From the NCBI GenBank assembly GCA_017792345.1, contig CP051228.1, forward strand, positions 558,001-622,000: a stretch of 64,000 nucleotides of DNA, read 5' to 3'. Origin of the DNA: Mesoflavibacter sp. Lineage in GTDB: Bacteria; Pseudomonadota; Alphaproteobacteria; UBA8366; Aestuariispiraceae. The notes under the pieces were generated by a model. The model was given only the letters and a program-made list of their open reading frames with translations, ran no database searches and was not told the origin of the DNA. The position numbers and the translations under genes were made by a program. How positions within the stretch are numbered: the first letter of the stretch is position 1; every line of letters begins with the position of its first letter. Below, one piece after another: positions 25,675 through 34,763 of the stretch.

Positions 25675-26521
25675 TGTGGTCTATCTGAACGGGCGCTATT
25701 GCCGGCCGGAGGAGGCGACCGTCTCCGTCTTCGACCGGGGCCTGCTCTTCGCCGACGCGATCTATGAGGTCGCCGGCGTGATCGACGGCAAGCTGTTGGA
25801 TTTCGCCTCCCACATGCAGCGGCTGGACCGGTCGATGGCGGAGATGCGGATGCCCTGCCCGCTGAGCCATGCCGAGATATTGGAGGTCATGCGCGAACTG
25901 GTCCGGCGCGAAGGCGTCGACGAGGGCCTGGTCTATATGCAGTTCACGCGCGGCAGCACCGGCGACCGCGATTTCCTGCCGCCCGACGATCCCAAGCCGA
26001 CGGTTTTCGGCTTCGCCCAGCACAAGTCGGAAGCCACGAAGGCGGAAATCAAGAACGGTATCGCCATGGTCTCCCAGCCCGATATCCGCTGGGGCCGCCG
26101 CGACATCAAGACGGTCGGCCTGATGGGCAGCGTCTTCGCCAAGATGGCCGTCAAACCGACCGGCGCAGGCGAGGCCCTGCTGCACCAGGACGGCTTTGTC
26201 ACCGAAGGCGCCGCCACCAGCTTCTTCGCGGTCAAGGACGGCGCGATCCTGACCCGGCCTCTGTCAAACGACATCCTACACGGCTGCACCCGCAAGGCGC
26301 TTCTGGGCCTGTTGGCCGAAGGCGACATCCGCCTCGAAGAACGCCTCTTCACCCTCGACGAGGCCCGCCATGCCGACGAGGCCTTCATCACCGGCGCGTC
26401 GACCTATGTCACCCCGGTCGTGAAGATCGATGGCCGCCCACTGGGGGACGGGACGCCGGGTCCGGTGACGCGGCGGCTGCAGTCAATCTATGTGGATTTC
26501 GCGCGGCGGGACGCGGTCTGA
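25667..26521 (+). CDS. D-amino-acid aminotransferase (class IV, PLP)
   Basis: A 284-residue fold-type IV aminotransferase. The PLP lysine is Lys148 (RRDIKTVGLMGS), with the upstream FDRGLLFADAIYEV and downstream TEGAATSFF and ITGAS blocks of D-alanine aminotransferase relatives. It would convert the D-amino acid released by the preceding carbamoylase to a 2-oxo acid. ATG overlaps the end of the carbamoylase gene. Branched-chain aminotransferases are less likely because of length and context. Confidence 0.9.
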   Translation: MPDVVYLNGRYCRPEEATVSVFDRGLLFADAIYEVAGVIDGKLLDFASHMQRLDRSMAEMRMPCPLSHAEILEVMRELVRREGVDEGLVYMQFTRGSTGDRDFLPPDDPKPTVFGFAQHKSEATKAEIKNGIAMVSQPDIRWGRRDIKTVGLMGSVFAKMAVKPTGAGEALLHQDGFVTEGAATSFFAVKDGAILTRPLSNDILHGCTRKALLGLLAEGDIRLEERLFTLDEARHADEAFITGASTYVTPVVKIDGRPLGDGTPGPVTRRLQSIYVDFARRDAV

Positions 26522-26535
26522 GAGCGGGGCGGCGC

Positions 26536-27246
26536 TTAATCTTGCTGTGATGATGACATGCCGAGCCGATATCCGACGCCGCGGACGGTCAGGATCACCG
26601 ATGGATCCCCCATCTTCCGCCTGATGCGGCTGATATAGGCATCGATCATGCGGTCTGTCGGCGGATCGGCGGTGTCGGAGACAGCGTCGAGCAGTTGATC
26701 CCGGTTCAGAACGCGCCGGTTGGCCCGCACCAGGGCGCCGAGTATTCGAAGCTCCATCGGGGTGAGGTCCACCGCTTGGCCGCTTTCGTCCAGAAGCGTG
26801 TAAGCGTCCAAATCCAAGGTCCAGGTGCCGAACCGTAGGAGGGTCGTCGCTTCCGCCTGGGCGGGTCGGCCCTTGCCGCGGTTCAGCACGTTCCGGATCC
26901 TCGCCAGGAGTTCCCGCGCGTTCACCTGTTTGTCGATATAGTCGTCGATACCGGCTTCGAAGGCCGCCAGCCTGGCGTCATCTTCCTCACGCGCGGTCAG
27001 GACCACGATCGGCGTGTCGCGCAAGGCCCGGATACGACGGATCAAGACCAGCCCGTCTTCGTCCGGGAGGCCGAGATCCATCAGGATCATGTCGAATGCC
27101 GAGTTCTTGATCGCTGCAAGCGCTTGTTCCGCTTCGCCCACCGCAGTCACTTCGTGTCCCCCGGCTTCCATCTGAAGCCGTAGGAACTCCTGCATGATCA
27201 TAACATCCTCAATGATCAGGATGCGCGCCGACGTCGATCCGGTCAT
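26536..27246 (-). CDS. OmpR family response regulator
   Basis: A 236-residue protein with an N-terminal receiver (phosphoacceptor Asp57 in LMDLGLP, Thr84, Lys106) and a C-terminal winged-helix domain ending in TVRGVGYRLG. Lys106 is followed by Gln rather than the usual Pro. It is divergent from the ethylene-receptor-like kinase and has no kinase of its own on the minus strand, so it is the probable DNA-binding output of the neighbouring kinases. It converges on the aminotransferase gene with only 14 bases between. Confidence 0.92.
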   Translation of the reverse strand: MTGSTSARILIIEDVMIMQEFLRLQMEAGGHEVTAVGEAEQALAAIKNSAFDMILMDLGLPDEDGLVLIRRIRALRDTPIVVLTAREEDDARLAAFEAGIDDYIDKQVNARELLARIRNVLNRGKGRPAQAEATTLLRFGTWTLDLDAYTLLDESGQAVDLTPMELRILGALVRANRRVLNRDQLLDAVSDTADPPTDRMIDAYISRIRRKMGDPSVILTVRGVGYRLGMSSSQQD

Positions 27247-27389
27247 GAGTCACAATCTCGTCCTCAGTCAAACTGCAGTCACATTACACCAAAAACAGGA
27301 TCAAGAGGCAAACGTATACCCTTATGCGTGAAACTGATTATTCGCAGGCAATCCGAGTGCCGCGAACAAACAACCGGTGATTTTTCGAT

Positions 27390-28658
27390 ATGATCGATAC
27401 GCTGACCACCATCTTCGACCGCGCGGGCCTGATGCCCCATGGCGTCTGCTTCGCCTGGCGCCCGGATCTGGTCTTCGCACATGCCGGCGCCGACCTCATG
27501 ATCACGGTCGCCTATCTGGTGATCCCGATTGCCCTGTACAAGCTTGTCAGGGCCCGGGCCGACATCCAGTTCGGGTGGGTTCTCTATACCTTTGCCGCCT
27601 TCATCCTGCTTTGCGGGCTTACCCATGCCGTGAACATGTATGTGCTCTGGGAGCCGAATTATGCGTTCCAGGCCCTTGTGAAACTCGCAACCGCCATCGT
27701 TTCGATCGCGACGGCCGTCTTGGTCTGGCGCATCTTGCCGACTCTTTACGGCCTGCCCAGCTTGACGGATGCCCTTAATTCAAATGATCGGCTGGCCTCG
27801 GAGATTGAAGAGAGAAAAATCGCCGAGAACCAACTGGCGGACCGAACGAATCAACTGCAGGCATCGAACGAAGACCTGACCGAGTCCAATCATCGCCTGG
27901 CGTTGGAAATCGATGAACGGAAAGCCGTACAGCTCCGTTTGGCGGCGATGACGCAGGAGTTGCAGCGCTCCAACGAGGATCTGGAAAGTTTCGCCTATAC
28001 CGCGTCGCACGACCTTCGGGCGCCGCTGCGGGGGATCGGCAATCTGATCGGCTGGATCCGGGAAGATCTCGGCGACAAGGTCGACGAGGATGCCGAATCC
28101 AAGTTTTCGCTGATGACGGATCGCGTTCAACGCATGGAGCGGATGCTGGAAGATCTCTTACAGTATTCGCGCATCGGCCGGACCGACCTGCAGGAAGCCG
28201 AATTTCAGCCGGAGCAGAAGATCCGGGAGGCTTTCGATCTGCTGAACGCGGAACAACGCTTCGAATTGGAGATTCCGGGTCCGCTGCCGACACTGAGCGG
28301 CACGCCGATCGCATTCCAGCAAGTCGTGGCGAATGTCATCGGCAACGCGATCAAGCACCATGATGGCGAGACCGGACGGATCCGCGTTTACAGCACCCGC
28401 CAGGATGCCTTCGTGCGCATCACCATCGCCGATGACGGGCCCGGCATTCCGGAACAGTACCGCGAGCGCGTTTTCGCCCTGTTCCAGACCTTGAAATCCC
28501 GCGATTCCGTCGAGGGCAGCGGTATGGGACTGGCCATCGTCCGCCGGGTCCTGGATGTCGCGGGCGGCAAGGTGTCGATCACCGGAAACGACCATGGCCG
28601 GGGTGCCTCGGTTCACATTGATTGGCCGGCCCCCGAAACGCAGGCCAGCGCAGCGTAA
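27390..28658 (+). CDS. Histidine kinase with ethylene-receptor-like copper-binding membrane domain
   Basis: A 422-residue membrane kinase. Residues 30-125 form three membrane helices matching the ethylene-binding domain of ETR1: Asp35, Tyr42, Ile45-Pro46, Ile72, Cys75 and His79 correspond to ETR1 Asp25, Tyr32, Ile35-Pro36, Ile62, Cys65 and His69 with a constant offset of 10. A coiled coil (about 128-200) leads to HisKA (His207 in ASHDLRAPL) and HATPase (NVIGNAIKHH, DDGPGIPEQ, GSGMGLAIV). Next come a receiver and further kinases. It may sense ethylene or another small copper-coordinating ligand. Confidence 0.9.
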   Translation: MIDTLTTIFDRAGLMPHGVCFAWRPDLVFAHAGADLMITVAYLVIPIALYKLVRARADIQFGWVLYTFAAFILLCGLTHAVNMYVLWEPNYAFQALVKLATAIVSIATAVLVWRILPTLYGLPSLTDALNSNDRLASEIEERKIAENQLADRTNQLQASNEDLTESNHRLALEIDERKAVQLRLAAMTQELQRSNEDLESFAYTASHDLRAPLRGIGNLIGWIREDLGDKVDEDAESKFSLMTDRVQRMERMLEDLLQYSRIGRTDLQEAEFQPEQKIREAFDLLNAEQRFELEIPGPLPTLSGTPIAFQQVVANVIGNAIKHHDGETGRIRVYSTRQDAFVRITIADDGPGIPEQYRERVFALFQTLKSRDSVEGSGMGLAIVRRVLDVAGGKVSITGNDHGRGASVHIDWPAPETQASAA

Positions 28659-28676
28659 TCGGAAAGGAACAGAAAG

Positions 28677-29108
28677 ATGACGATGAACATACTTCTCGTT
28701 GAAGATGACGAAGTCGATCGGATGCTGTTTCACCGCGCCCTGAAAAAGGCCGGCGCGAAGTGCACGGTCGTCGATGCGACCGACGGCGCCGAGGCCCTGG
28801 AACTGTTGCAGTCCCTTACCGGGTCTGGGGAACGGTCCGGGCAGGCGCGGAACACCGTCATCGTGACCGATATCAACATGCCCCGCATGAACGGTCACGA
28901 ATTCGTGGCGGCGGTACGGGAAAACCCCGATCTCGCGAATGCGGTGGTGTTCGTCTATTCCACCTCCGCCACCGACGAGGACCGTCAGTTGGCCTATAGC
29001 CAACATGTCGCCGGTTACCTGCTGAAGCGCGGGGACGACGATGCGCTGAAGGATATCGGTTCGCTGTTCGATGTTTACAGCCGCACCGTGGAACTGCCCG
29101 ATGCCTGA
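28677..29108 (+). CDS. Single-domain response regulator (Rcp1-like)
   Basis: A 143-residue stand-alone receiver. Acidic pair Glu-Asp-Asp near residue 10, phosphoacceptor Asp65 (VTDINMPRMNG), Ser/Thr near YSTSATD and Lys in YLLKRGDD are present. Receivers of this type follow phytochrome-like kinases (Rcp1) and usually take phosphate from the preceding kinase. GGAAAGG lies upstream, and its end overlaps the next gene by 8 bases. Confidence 0.9.
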   Translation: MTMNILLVEDDEVDRMLFHRALKKAGAKCTVVDATDGAEALELLQSLTGSGERSGQARNTVIVTDINMPRMNGHEFVAAVRENPDLANAVVFVYSTSATDEDRQLAYSQHVAGYLLKRGDDDALKDIGSLFDVYSRTVELPDA

Positions 29109-31173
29109 GACGCTCCACTTTCTGGTCGTCGATGACGAGACCCTGGACCGGATGCAGGTGCGTCGCTGTCTCGATCGATCCGACCTCACATTCGCGCTGT
29201 ACGAGGCCGCCGACGCGGACGAGGCGCGGTCGATCTATGCAACGCGAAGCTTCGACTGCGTCCTGATCGATAACGGTCTGCCCGGCGTAACGGGACTCGA
29301 ATTCTTGGCGGAACTTGTCGACATGTCCGACCGCGTTCCCGCCATCATCATGCTGTCGGGCGCGGGCAGCGACATGCTGGCCGCAAACGCGATGAAAAGC
29401 GGTGCGGACGATTACCTGGCCAAGGCAGCCCTGTCCCCCGAAAGCCTGGAACGCGCCGTTCGGTCGGCGGTGAAAATTGCCGCGCTTCGCAACAATGTGG
29501 AACGTTCCGAAACCCGCAGAGCCGCGGACCGCGATGTTCTGGAGAAAGCCGAAGAAATTGCCGGTATGGGAAGCTGGCGGATCGATCGGGCCAGTGGGGA
29601 AGTCAAATGGTCGGCAGGCATGTATGCGGTGCTGGGCCTGGTGCCGGGGGATTCGGCTCCCAGCGTGGATATGCTCACCGACCTGATGGACAGCGACACC
29701 CGGGAAGCGTTTCTGGCGCGTCGGTCCCACATGCTGGAGAGCGGCGAGTCCTTCGAAACGGAGTTTCAGGTCCTCGGAAAGGACAACCGCAAGCGCTTCC
29801 TCTACTATGTCGGCCGCCCCGTCCGCGATTCCCGCAACCGATTGGTCGGCGCCAACGGGATCGTTCAGGACATTACGGCCAGACGTCTCTCCGAGAGCGC
29901 GCTGGAACGTACGAATAGGGTCGAAGCAATCGGCGCGCTTTCCGGCGGCATCGCCCATGACTTCAACAATCTTCTGGGCATCATCCAGGGAAATCTGGAT
30001 CTCATCCGCCGCAAGGCCGGGGACGACGCGACGCTGATCCGGCGTTTGGATGCCGCAGAGAAGGCGACGCGGCGCGGCAGCGACCTGACCCGCAAACTGT
30101 TGAGTGTTTCCCGTCACGAGGAAGGGGAAGGCGAACCGACGGACATTGCGAAGCTGGTCGACGGGCTCGAAGACATTCTGTCGCGTTCGGTGACCAATCG
30201 CGTTCGGCTTCAGATCTATGCCCAAACCGATCTTTGGGTCGCCGATGTCGTCCAGGGCGACCTGGAGGACGCCATCATCAACCTGGTGATCAACGGCCGG
30301 GATGCCATGCCGGATGGCGGCGAAATCTATATTGAGATGGCAAACAAGACCACGGACCGGTTTCCCAGCGTGGGCCGCCGTCCCGGCCAGTCACAAGATT
30401 TCGTCGTGCTTTCGGTCAGCGATACGGGCACGGGCATCCCCAATCACATTCGCGACCGAGTCCTGGAACCCTTCTTCTCCACCAAGGAGAAATCCAAGGG
30501 TACCGGCCTGGGGCTGAGCATGGTCTACGCCTTCGCCAAGCGATCGGGCGGCGACGTCAACATTTACTCGGAACCCGGTGTCGGGACGACGGTTCAGGTA
30601 TATCTGCCCCGCAGCAAGTCCGATGCCGCCGGCGCATACGAAACCGCCGGACCGGCCCAATCATGCGAGAGCCTGTGCGGAAGCGAGGTCGTGCTGTTCG
30701 TCGATGACGAAGCCGAACTGCGCGATATCGGATGCGCGATTCTGGAAGATCATGGCTATCGCGTGGTGACGGCGGTCGATGTCGAAAGCGCCCGCGCTGC
30801 GCTGAAAGTCCATGAGATCGACCTTCTGGTGACGGATGTCATCATGCCCGGAAAGCACAATGGGGCCGATCTCGCTCGAGAGATGTGCAGCCGCGAGCCG
30901 CGGATCCCTGTTGTCCTGTCATCGGGGTTCAGCGGCAATCTTACAAACAAGATCTGCGGCGAAGCCAATGTCGACTTTATCGACAAGCCTTACACCGCGG
31001 TCGATCTGCTCTCTGCGGTGCGGCAGGCATTGGACATCGCCGGAACAGTTGCGAACGAAGACGATGCGGCGGTTCGGAACCTGCCCGCAGGTCGATGCGG
31101 GGCACGCGTATCCGACACGGCAGTGGAGCCGACGGGTCGGAACCGTTTGATCGTCAATGGAGACCATCCATGA
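29101..31173 (+). CDS. Hybrid histidine kinase REC-PAS-HisKA-HATPase-REC
   Basis: A 690-residue soluble protein. An N-terminal receiver (Asp57 in LIDNGLPG) is followed by a PAS/PAC region (about 150-265, GMGSWRIDRASGEVKWS to DITARR), HisKA (His286 in GGIAHDFNNLL), HATPase (NLVINGRDAM, SDTGTGIP, GTGLGLSMV) and a C-terminal receiver (Asp579 in VTDVIMPG). The kinase core resembles the HWE-distinct, PAS-hybrid class without membrane segments, so input probably comes through phosphorylation of the first receiver. Start ATG 29101; its end forms an ATGA overlap with the next gene. Confidence 0.92.
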   Translation: MPETLHFLVVDDETLDRMQVRRCLDRSDLTFALYEAADADEARSIYATRSFDCVLIDNGLPGVTGLEFLAELVDMSDRVPAIIMLSGAGSDMLAANAMKSGADDYLAKAALSPESLERAVRSAVKIAALRNNVERSETRRAADRDVLEKAEEIAGMGSWRIDRASGEVKWSAGMYAVLGLVPGDSAPSVDMLTDLMDSDTREAFLARRSHMLESGESFETEFQVLGKDNRKRFLYYVGRPVRDSRNRLVGANGIVQDITARRLSESALERTNRVEAIGALSGGIAHDFNNLLGIIQGNLDLIRRKAGDDATLIRRLDAAEKATRRGSDLTRKLLSVSRHEEGEGEPTDIAKLVDGLEDILSRSVTNRVRLQIYAQTDLWVADVVQGDLEDAIINLVINGRDAMPDGGEIYIEMANKTTDRFPSVGRRPGQSQDFVVLSVSDTGTGIPNHIRDRVLEPFFSTKEKSKGTGLGLSMVYAFAKRSGGDVNIYSEPGVGTTVQVYLPRSKSDAAGAYETAGPAQSCESLCGSEVVLFVDDEAELRDIGCAILEDHGYRVVTAVDVESARAALKVHEIDLLVTDVIMPGKHNGADLAREMCSREPRIPVVLSSGFSGNLTNKICGEANVDFIDKPYTAVDLLSAVRQALDIAGTVANEDDAAVRNLPAGRCGARVSDTAVEPTGRNRLIVNGDHP

Positions 31174-32402
31174 ACGCCGTTCACACTATCCGGAAATTGC
31201 TGGTTCTGGACGACGAGGCCGATTTCGCCGACCTGGTTTGCGATGTCGGCAGCGAGGCCGGACTGAGTGTCGCGGCGGCGAGTGATTTTGCGCAGTTCAA
31301 GGATCAGTACGCGGACGACCTGGACGTCATCGTGTTGGATCTGTCGATGCCGGATTCCGACGGGATAGAGCTTACGCGTTGGCTGTCGGAACAGGGTTAT
31401 GCCGCGCATCTCATTCTGATGAGCGGTGTGGACAAACAGATCCTGGAGACGACGAGGGAGATCGCCGCCAAGCGGGGCCTGAACGTGATCGGGGCGCTGC
31501 AGAAGCCGGTTTCAATCGATGAACTCGACGCATTGCTGCGCATGCCGTCGGAGGGCTTGGACCAAGGATTCATTCCAGCCAAATCGCAAACCTTTGCCGA
31601 TGAGGAGATCGTCGCCGCATTGAGGAGCGGCGAGATACATCCGCACTATCAGCCGAAGATCTCACTGTCTCAACTGGTGTGCAATGGGGTGGAAGCCCTG
31701 GCGCGTTGGAGCCATCCCGTACACGGTATAATCGGGGCGGAGACATTCCTGCCGCGTCTTCTCGCCCTGGGGCATTCGGACGAGCTGGCTTCGCGCATGT
31801 TCAGCGCGGCTGCCGACGACCTGGCCGATCTGCGGCGCGATGGATTTGACGTCAAGGTCGCGCTGAACGTCGAGGGCGAGCAACTTGCGGATTCCGGATT
31901 CCCGGACCGCATGAGCGATATCGCGACGGAACGCGGGTTGAAGCCGTCCGACTTCGTGCTGGAGGTTACGGAACACGGGGTCGTTGCGCGCTTGTTCAAC
32001 ACGATCGAGAACGTGCTTCGTCTTCGACTGCGCGGGTTCAGTGTATCGATCGACGATTACGGGACAGGCCATTCCACCATGTCCCAACTTCAGCGCCTTC
32101 CCTTCTCGGAACTGAAGATCGACAAGTCGTTTATCGACCGTTTACCGAATTGCGCCAAATCGCGTTCGATCGTCGCCTCGACGATCGAATTGGCGCACCG
32201 CCTCGGCCTGAATGCCGTCGCGGAAGGCGTGGAGACCCCGGACCAATCCAGAACGCTGGCCGAAATGGGATGCGGTTCCGTTCAGGGCTTTCTGTTGGCA
32301 AGGCCCATGAATATTGGGGCCTTGCGTGACTTTCTGACGGATGGCGTGTCCAGCCTTAGCGCCGAGCGTCTGGCTCTGCCGGCGGAAAGCCGGTTCTTCT
32401 AG
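31170..32402 (+). CDS. Response regulator with EAL c-di-GMP phosphodiesterase domain
   Basis: A 410-residue REC-EAL protein similar in layout to VieA without its HTH. Receiver Asp57 is in VLDLSMPDSDG. The EAL domain has Glu175 in VEALARW, NVE, EVTEH, IDDYGTGHS, KIDKSFI, AEGVET and a final QGFLLARP, so the catalytic set looks complete and c-di-GMP hydrolysis is expected. It is the output that would turn phosphorelay input into c-di-GMP changes. Translation is coupled to the hybrid kinase. Confidence 0.92.
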   Translation: MNAVHTIRKLLVLDDEADFADLVCDVGSEAGLSVAAASDFAQFKDQYADDLDVIVLDLSMPDSDGIELTRWLSEQGYAAHLILMSGVDKQILETTREIAAKRGLNVIGALQKPVSIDELDALLRMPSEGLDQGFIPAKSQTFADEEIVAALRSGEIHPHYQPKISLSQLVCNGVEALARWSHPVHGIIGAETFLPRLLALGHSDELASRMFSAAADDLADLRRDGFDVKVALNVEGEQLADSGFPDRMSDIATERGLKPSDFVLEVTEHGVVARLFNTIENVLRLRLRGFSVSIDDYGTGHSTMSQLQRLPFSELKIDKSFIDRLPNCAKSRSIVASTIELAHRLGLNAVAEGVETPDQSRTLAEMGCGSVQGFLLARPMNIGALRDFLTDGVSSLSAERLALPAESRFF

Positions 32403-32456
32403 ATCTCCGCCGGAACGCGATAACCGACCTCAACCACACAACGACAGGGCGAAACG

Positions 32457-34625
32457 ATGTTTGACTTCACCTCGCATATGATACCGCTCGTAGCGAATGT
32501 CGGCATGCTGGCACTGCTGGCATGGGGGGTCTCCCTGTCCGGGGCCATGCGAATACCGACGGGCGGTCGGATCAATGGCCGAACGTCCGTGGTTCTGGGG
32601 CTCACCTTCGGGATCGGCGCCGCCGTGCTCATGAACATTCCGGTCGAAATTCAACCCGGTATTCTGGGGGACGGCCGGGGTGCGCCCCTTCTGATGGCCG
32701 GTATTGTGGGCGGTCCCGTCGCCGCGTTGATCGCGATGCTGATCGGGGCCGCCATGCGGCTCTACCTCGCCGGCGCCGGTGCGATCCCCGGCGCGCTCTA
32801 TATCGTGATGATCTGTCTGATCGGCGCCGCCTGGGGGGAATTTCATCGGCATACCGGCCGCCCGGGGAAAGCAAGCCTTGGCCGGCTGACGCTTCTGGCG
32901 GCCGTCGCAACCGCCGTGACAATGCCCCTCGTCCTACTTCTGCCCGAGTCGCAGCAGTTCGCCGTCTTGGTAAGCCTGTGGCCCATAAACTGTATCGCAA
33001 ACACCGTTGGCATGGTGGTCCTGGCCACCTTGATCGGTCATGAAACAAACCGTCGGCAACACGAGATAGACCTTGAAGAGCAGAAGGAGGCCGCGCGAAA
33101 CGCGACGATCGCCAAGTCCCGCTTTGTCGCGGCCATCTCTCACGATATTCGCACGCCGATGAACGGTATCCTCGGTGTTCTGCAGATGGCGGACCGGTAT
33201 CAGGTCGACGACGAGTTCCGGACCCGTTTGGAGGTCGCCAAGAATTCAGGTTTTTATCTTCTGACCCTGATCAATCAGGTCCTGGATTTCTCGCGGATTG
33301 AATCCGACAAGCTTCAATACGCCGAAGAAGAGTTCACGCTGGATGGCCTCGCGTCGGACATCGAAACGATTTTCGGGTTCCAGTTCGAAGAAAAACGCGT
33401 AGCGCTTTCAGCCGCCGGCCCCAAGGAGGACACCGGGACCTATCTCGGCGACGTGACCCATATCCGGCAGATCCTGTTCAATCTGGTCGGGAATGCCCTC
33501 AAGTACACGGATCGTGGTGAGGTGAGCGTGCGTTTCGACATTGTCGACGCGCCCGGGGATCAGGCGCGGCTGAAAATTCTTGTTCAGGATGACGGGATCG
33601 GGATTCCGAAAGCGGATCTGAACCGGATCTTTGACGAATTCGCCAAGGCCACCAACGCCCGCGGTGCCGGGACCGGGCTGGGGCTCAGTATCGTCAACAA
33701 GATCCTACAGGCCCTCGGCGGCACGATCGACATCGAAAGTGTGGTCGGTCTTGGAACGAAGGTCACCTGCTGTGTGCCGATACTGGTGGTGGAACCGACG
33801 GTCAATGTCGCGGAAGAGGACGACACGATCCCGCAGGACCGGTGCGCGCATGTGTTGATCGCCGAGGACAATCCGATCAATCAGATGATCGCCGAGACCT
33901 TCTTGCAGCATGCCGGTCACCGCTCAACGATCGTGGATAACGGAAAGCGCGCGGTCGACGAGATCCGGGCGCGGCCTGACGCATACGATCTGATCCTGAT
34001 GGACATTCAGATGCCGGAAATGGACGGTATTCAAGCGTCGATAGAGATCCGGAAGTTGGGCGGCCGGGCGGCGGACCTGCCCATCCTGGCCCTGACGGCA
34101 AATGCCTTCGAGGATCAGAAACAGGAATATCTGACCGCCGGCATGCAGGATGTGCTGACCAAGCCGATCAAGCAGGAAATTCTGCTGGAGGCCATCCAGA
34201 ACCACCTTTCGACAGACGCCCGGAACATGGCGGAACATCAAGACGAAGTGGACCCTTCCATGGAAAGCACGAACCAGAAAATCGAATATGACCAGATCAC
34301 GAACCTGATCGATGTCGCCTCGGCCAGCAGCGTTTCGACTCTGGTGATGAAACTGGAGGGAGAGTGCGATCGGATCCTTGGACGGATCGACGACGCGTTC
34401 GACGCCGGTCAGCCCGCCACCAAACCGGCCCATGAGCTGAAAGGGATGGCGATGGGGTTTGGCATGGCGAGCGTCGCCGAACTGGCAAAGCGCATGGAAA
34501 ACGCGAATGTCAGCCTGTTGGAAAGCTGCCAGCTCAAGGATGCCCTTCGCCGGGAACTGGGCGAAAGCTTGCGCCTGGTGCGGTCCTATGTCGAAGAGCG
34601 CCATCGCGCTGAGTTGAATGGATAG
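32457..34625 (+). CDS. Membrane hybrid kinase: 5TM(LYT)-HisKA-HATPase-REC-Hpt (copy 1)
   Basis: A 722-residue protein. Residues 10-195 form five or six membrane helices with NIPVEIQPGILGDGRGAPLL and GGPVAALIAMLIGAAMR, matching the 5TMR-LYT sensor module. HisKA His229 (AAISHDIRTPMNG), an HATPase (NLVGNALKYTD, GAGTGLGLS), a receiver with Asp516 (LMDIQMPEMDG) and an Hpt domain with His659 (KPAHELKG) follow. This is a complete internal phosphorelay. It has a paralogue of the same architecture at 35479-37710, convergently oriented. The ligand of this membrane module is not known here. Confidence 0.9.
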   Translation: MFDFTSHMIPLVANVGMLALLAWGVSLSGAMRIPTGGRINGRTSVVLGLTFGIGAAVLMNIPVEIQPGILGDGRGAPLLMAGIVGGPVAALIAMLIGAAMRLYLAGAGAIPGALYIVMICLIGAAWGEFHRHTGRPGKASLGRLTLLAAVATAVTMPLVLLLPESQQFAVLVSLWPINCIANTVGMVVLATLIGHETNRRQHEIDLEEQKEAARNATIAKSRFVAAISHDIRTPMNGILGVLQMADRYQVDDEFRTRLEVAKNSGFYLLTLINQVLDFSRIESDKLQYAEEEFTLDGLASDIETIFGFQFEEKRVALSAAGPKEDTGTYLGDVTHIRQILFNLVGNALKYTDRGEVSVRFDIVDAPGDQARLKILVQDDGIGIPKADLNRIFDEFAKATNARGAGTGLGLSIVNKILQALGGTIDIESVVGLGTKVTCCVPILVVEPTVNVAEEDDTIPQDRCAHVLIAEDNPINQMIAETFLQHAGHRSTIVDNGKRAVDEIRARPDAYDLILMDIQMPEMDGIQASIEIRKLGGRAADLPILALTANAFEDQKQEYLTAGMQDVLTKPIKQEILLEAIQNHLSTDARNMAEHQDEVDPSMESTNQKIEYDQITNLIDVASASSVSTLVMKLEGECDRILGRIDDAFDAGQPATKPAHELKGMAMGFGMASVAELAKRMENANVSLLESCQLKDALRRELGESLRLVRSYVEERHRAELNG

Positions 34626-34662
34626 GCGACCGACGGTCGCTGGGAGTTACGAACGGCATACG

Positions 34663-34690
34663 ACGCCGCCACCGACATGGGTGGCGGCGT
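34663..34690. terminator. Bidirectional hairpin between convergent kinase operons
   Basis: An 11-base perfect stem, ACGCCGCCACC with GGTGGCGGCGT, around a 6-base loop. It lies between the two convergent operons, 37 bases past the copy-1 stop. The plus-strand tail is only mildly T-rich. Confidence 0.7.
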
Positions 34691-34763
34691 TGCTGATTCA
34701 GTCGCGCGTGGTGCGAAGAACAGGCTTCGGTTCAGCGGCGGGCCTGCGCCCGGCGCATGCGTC

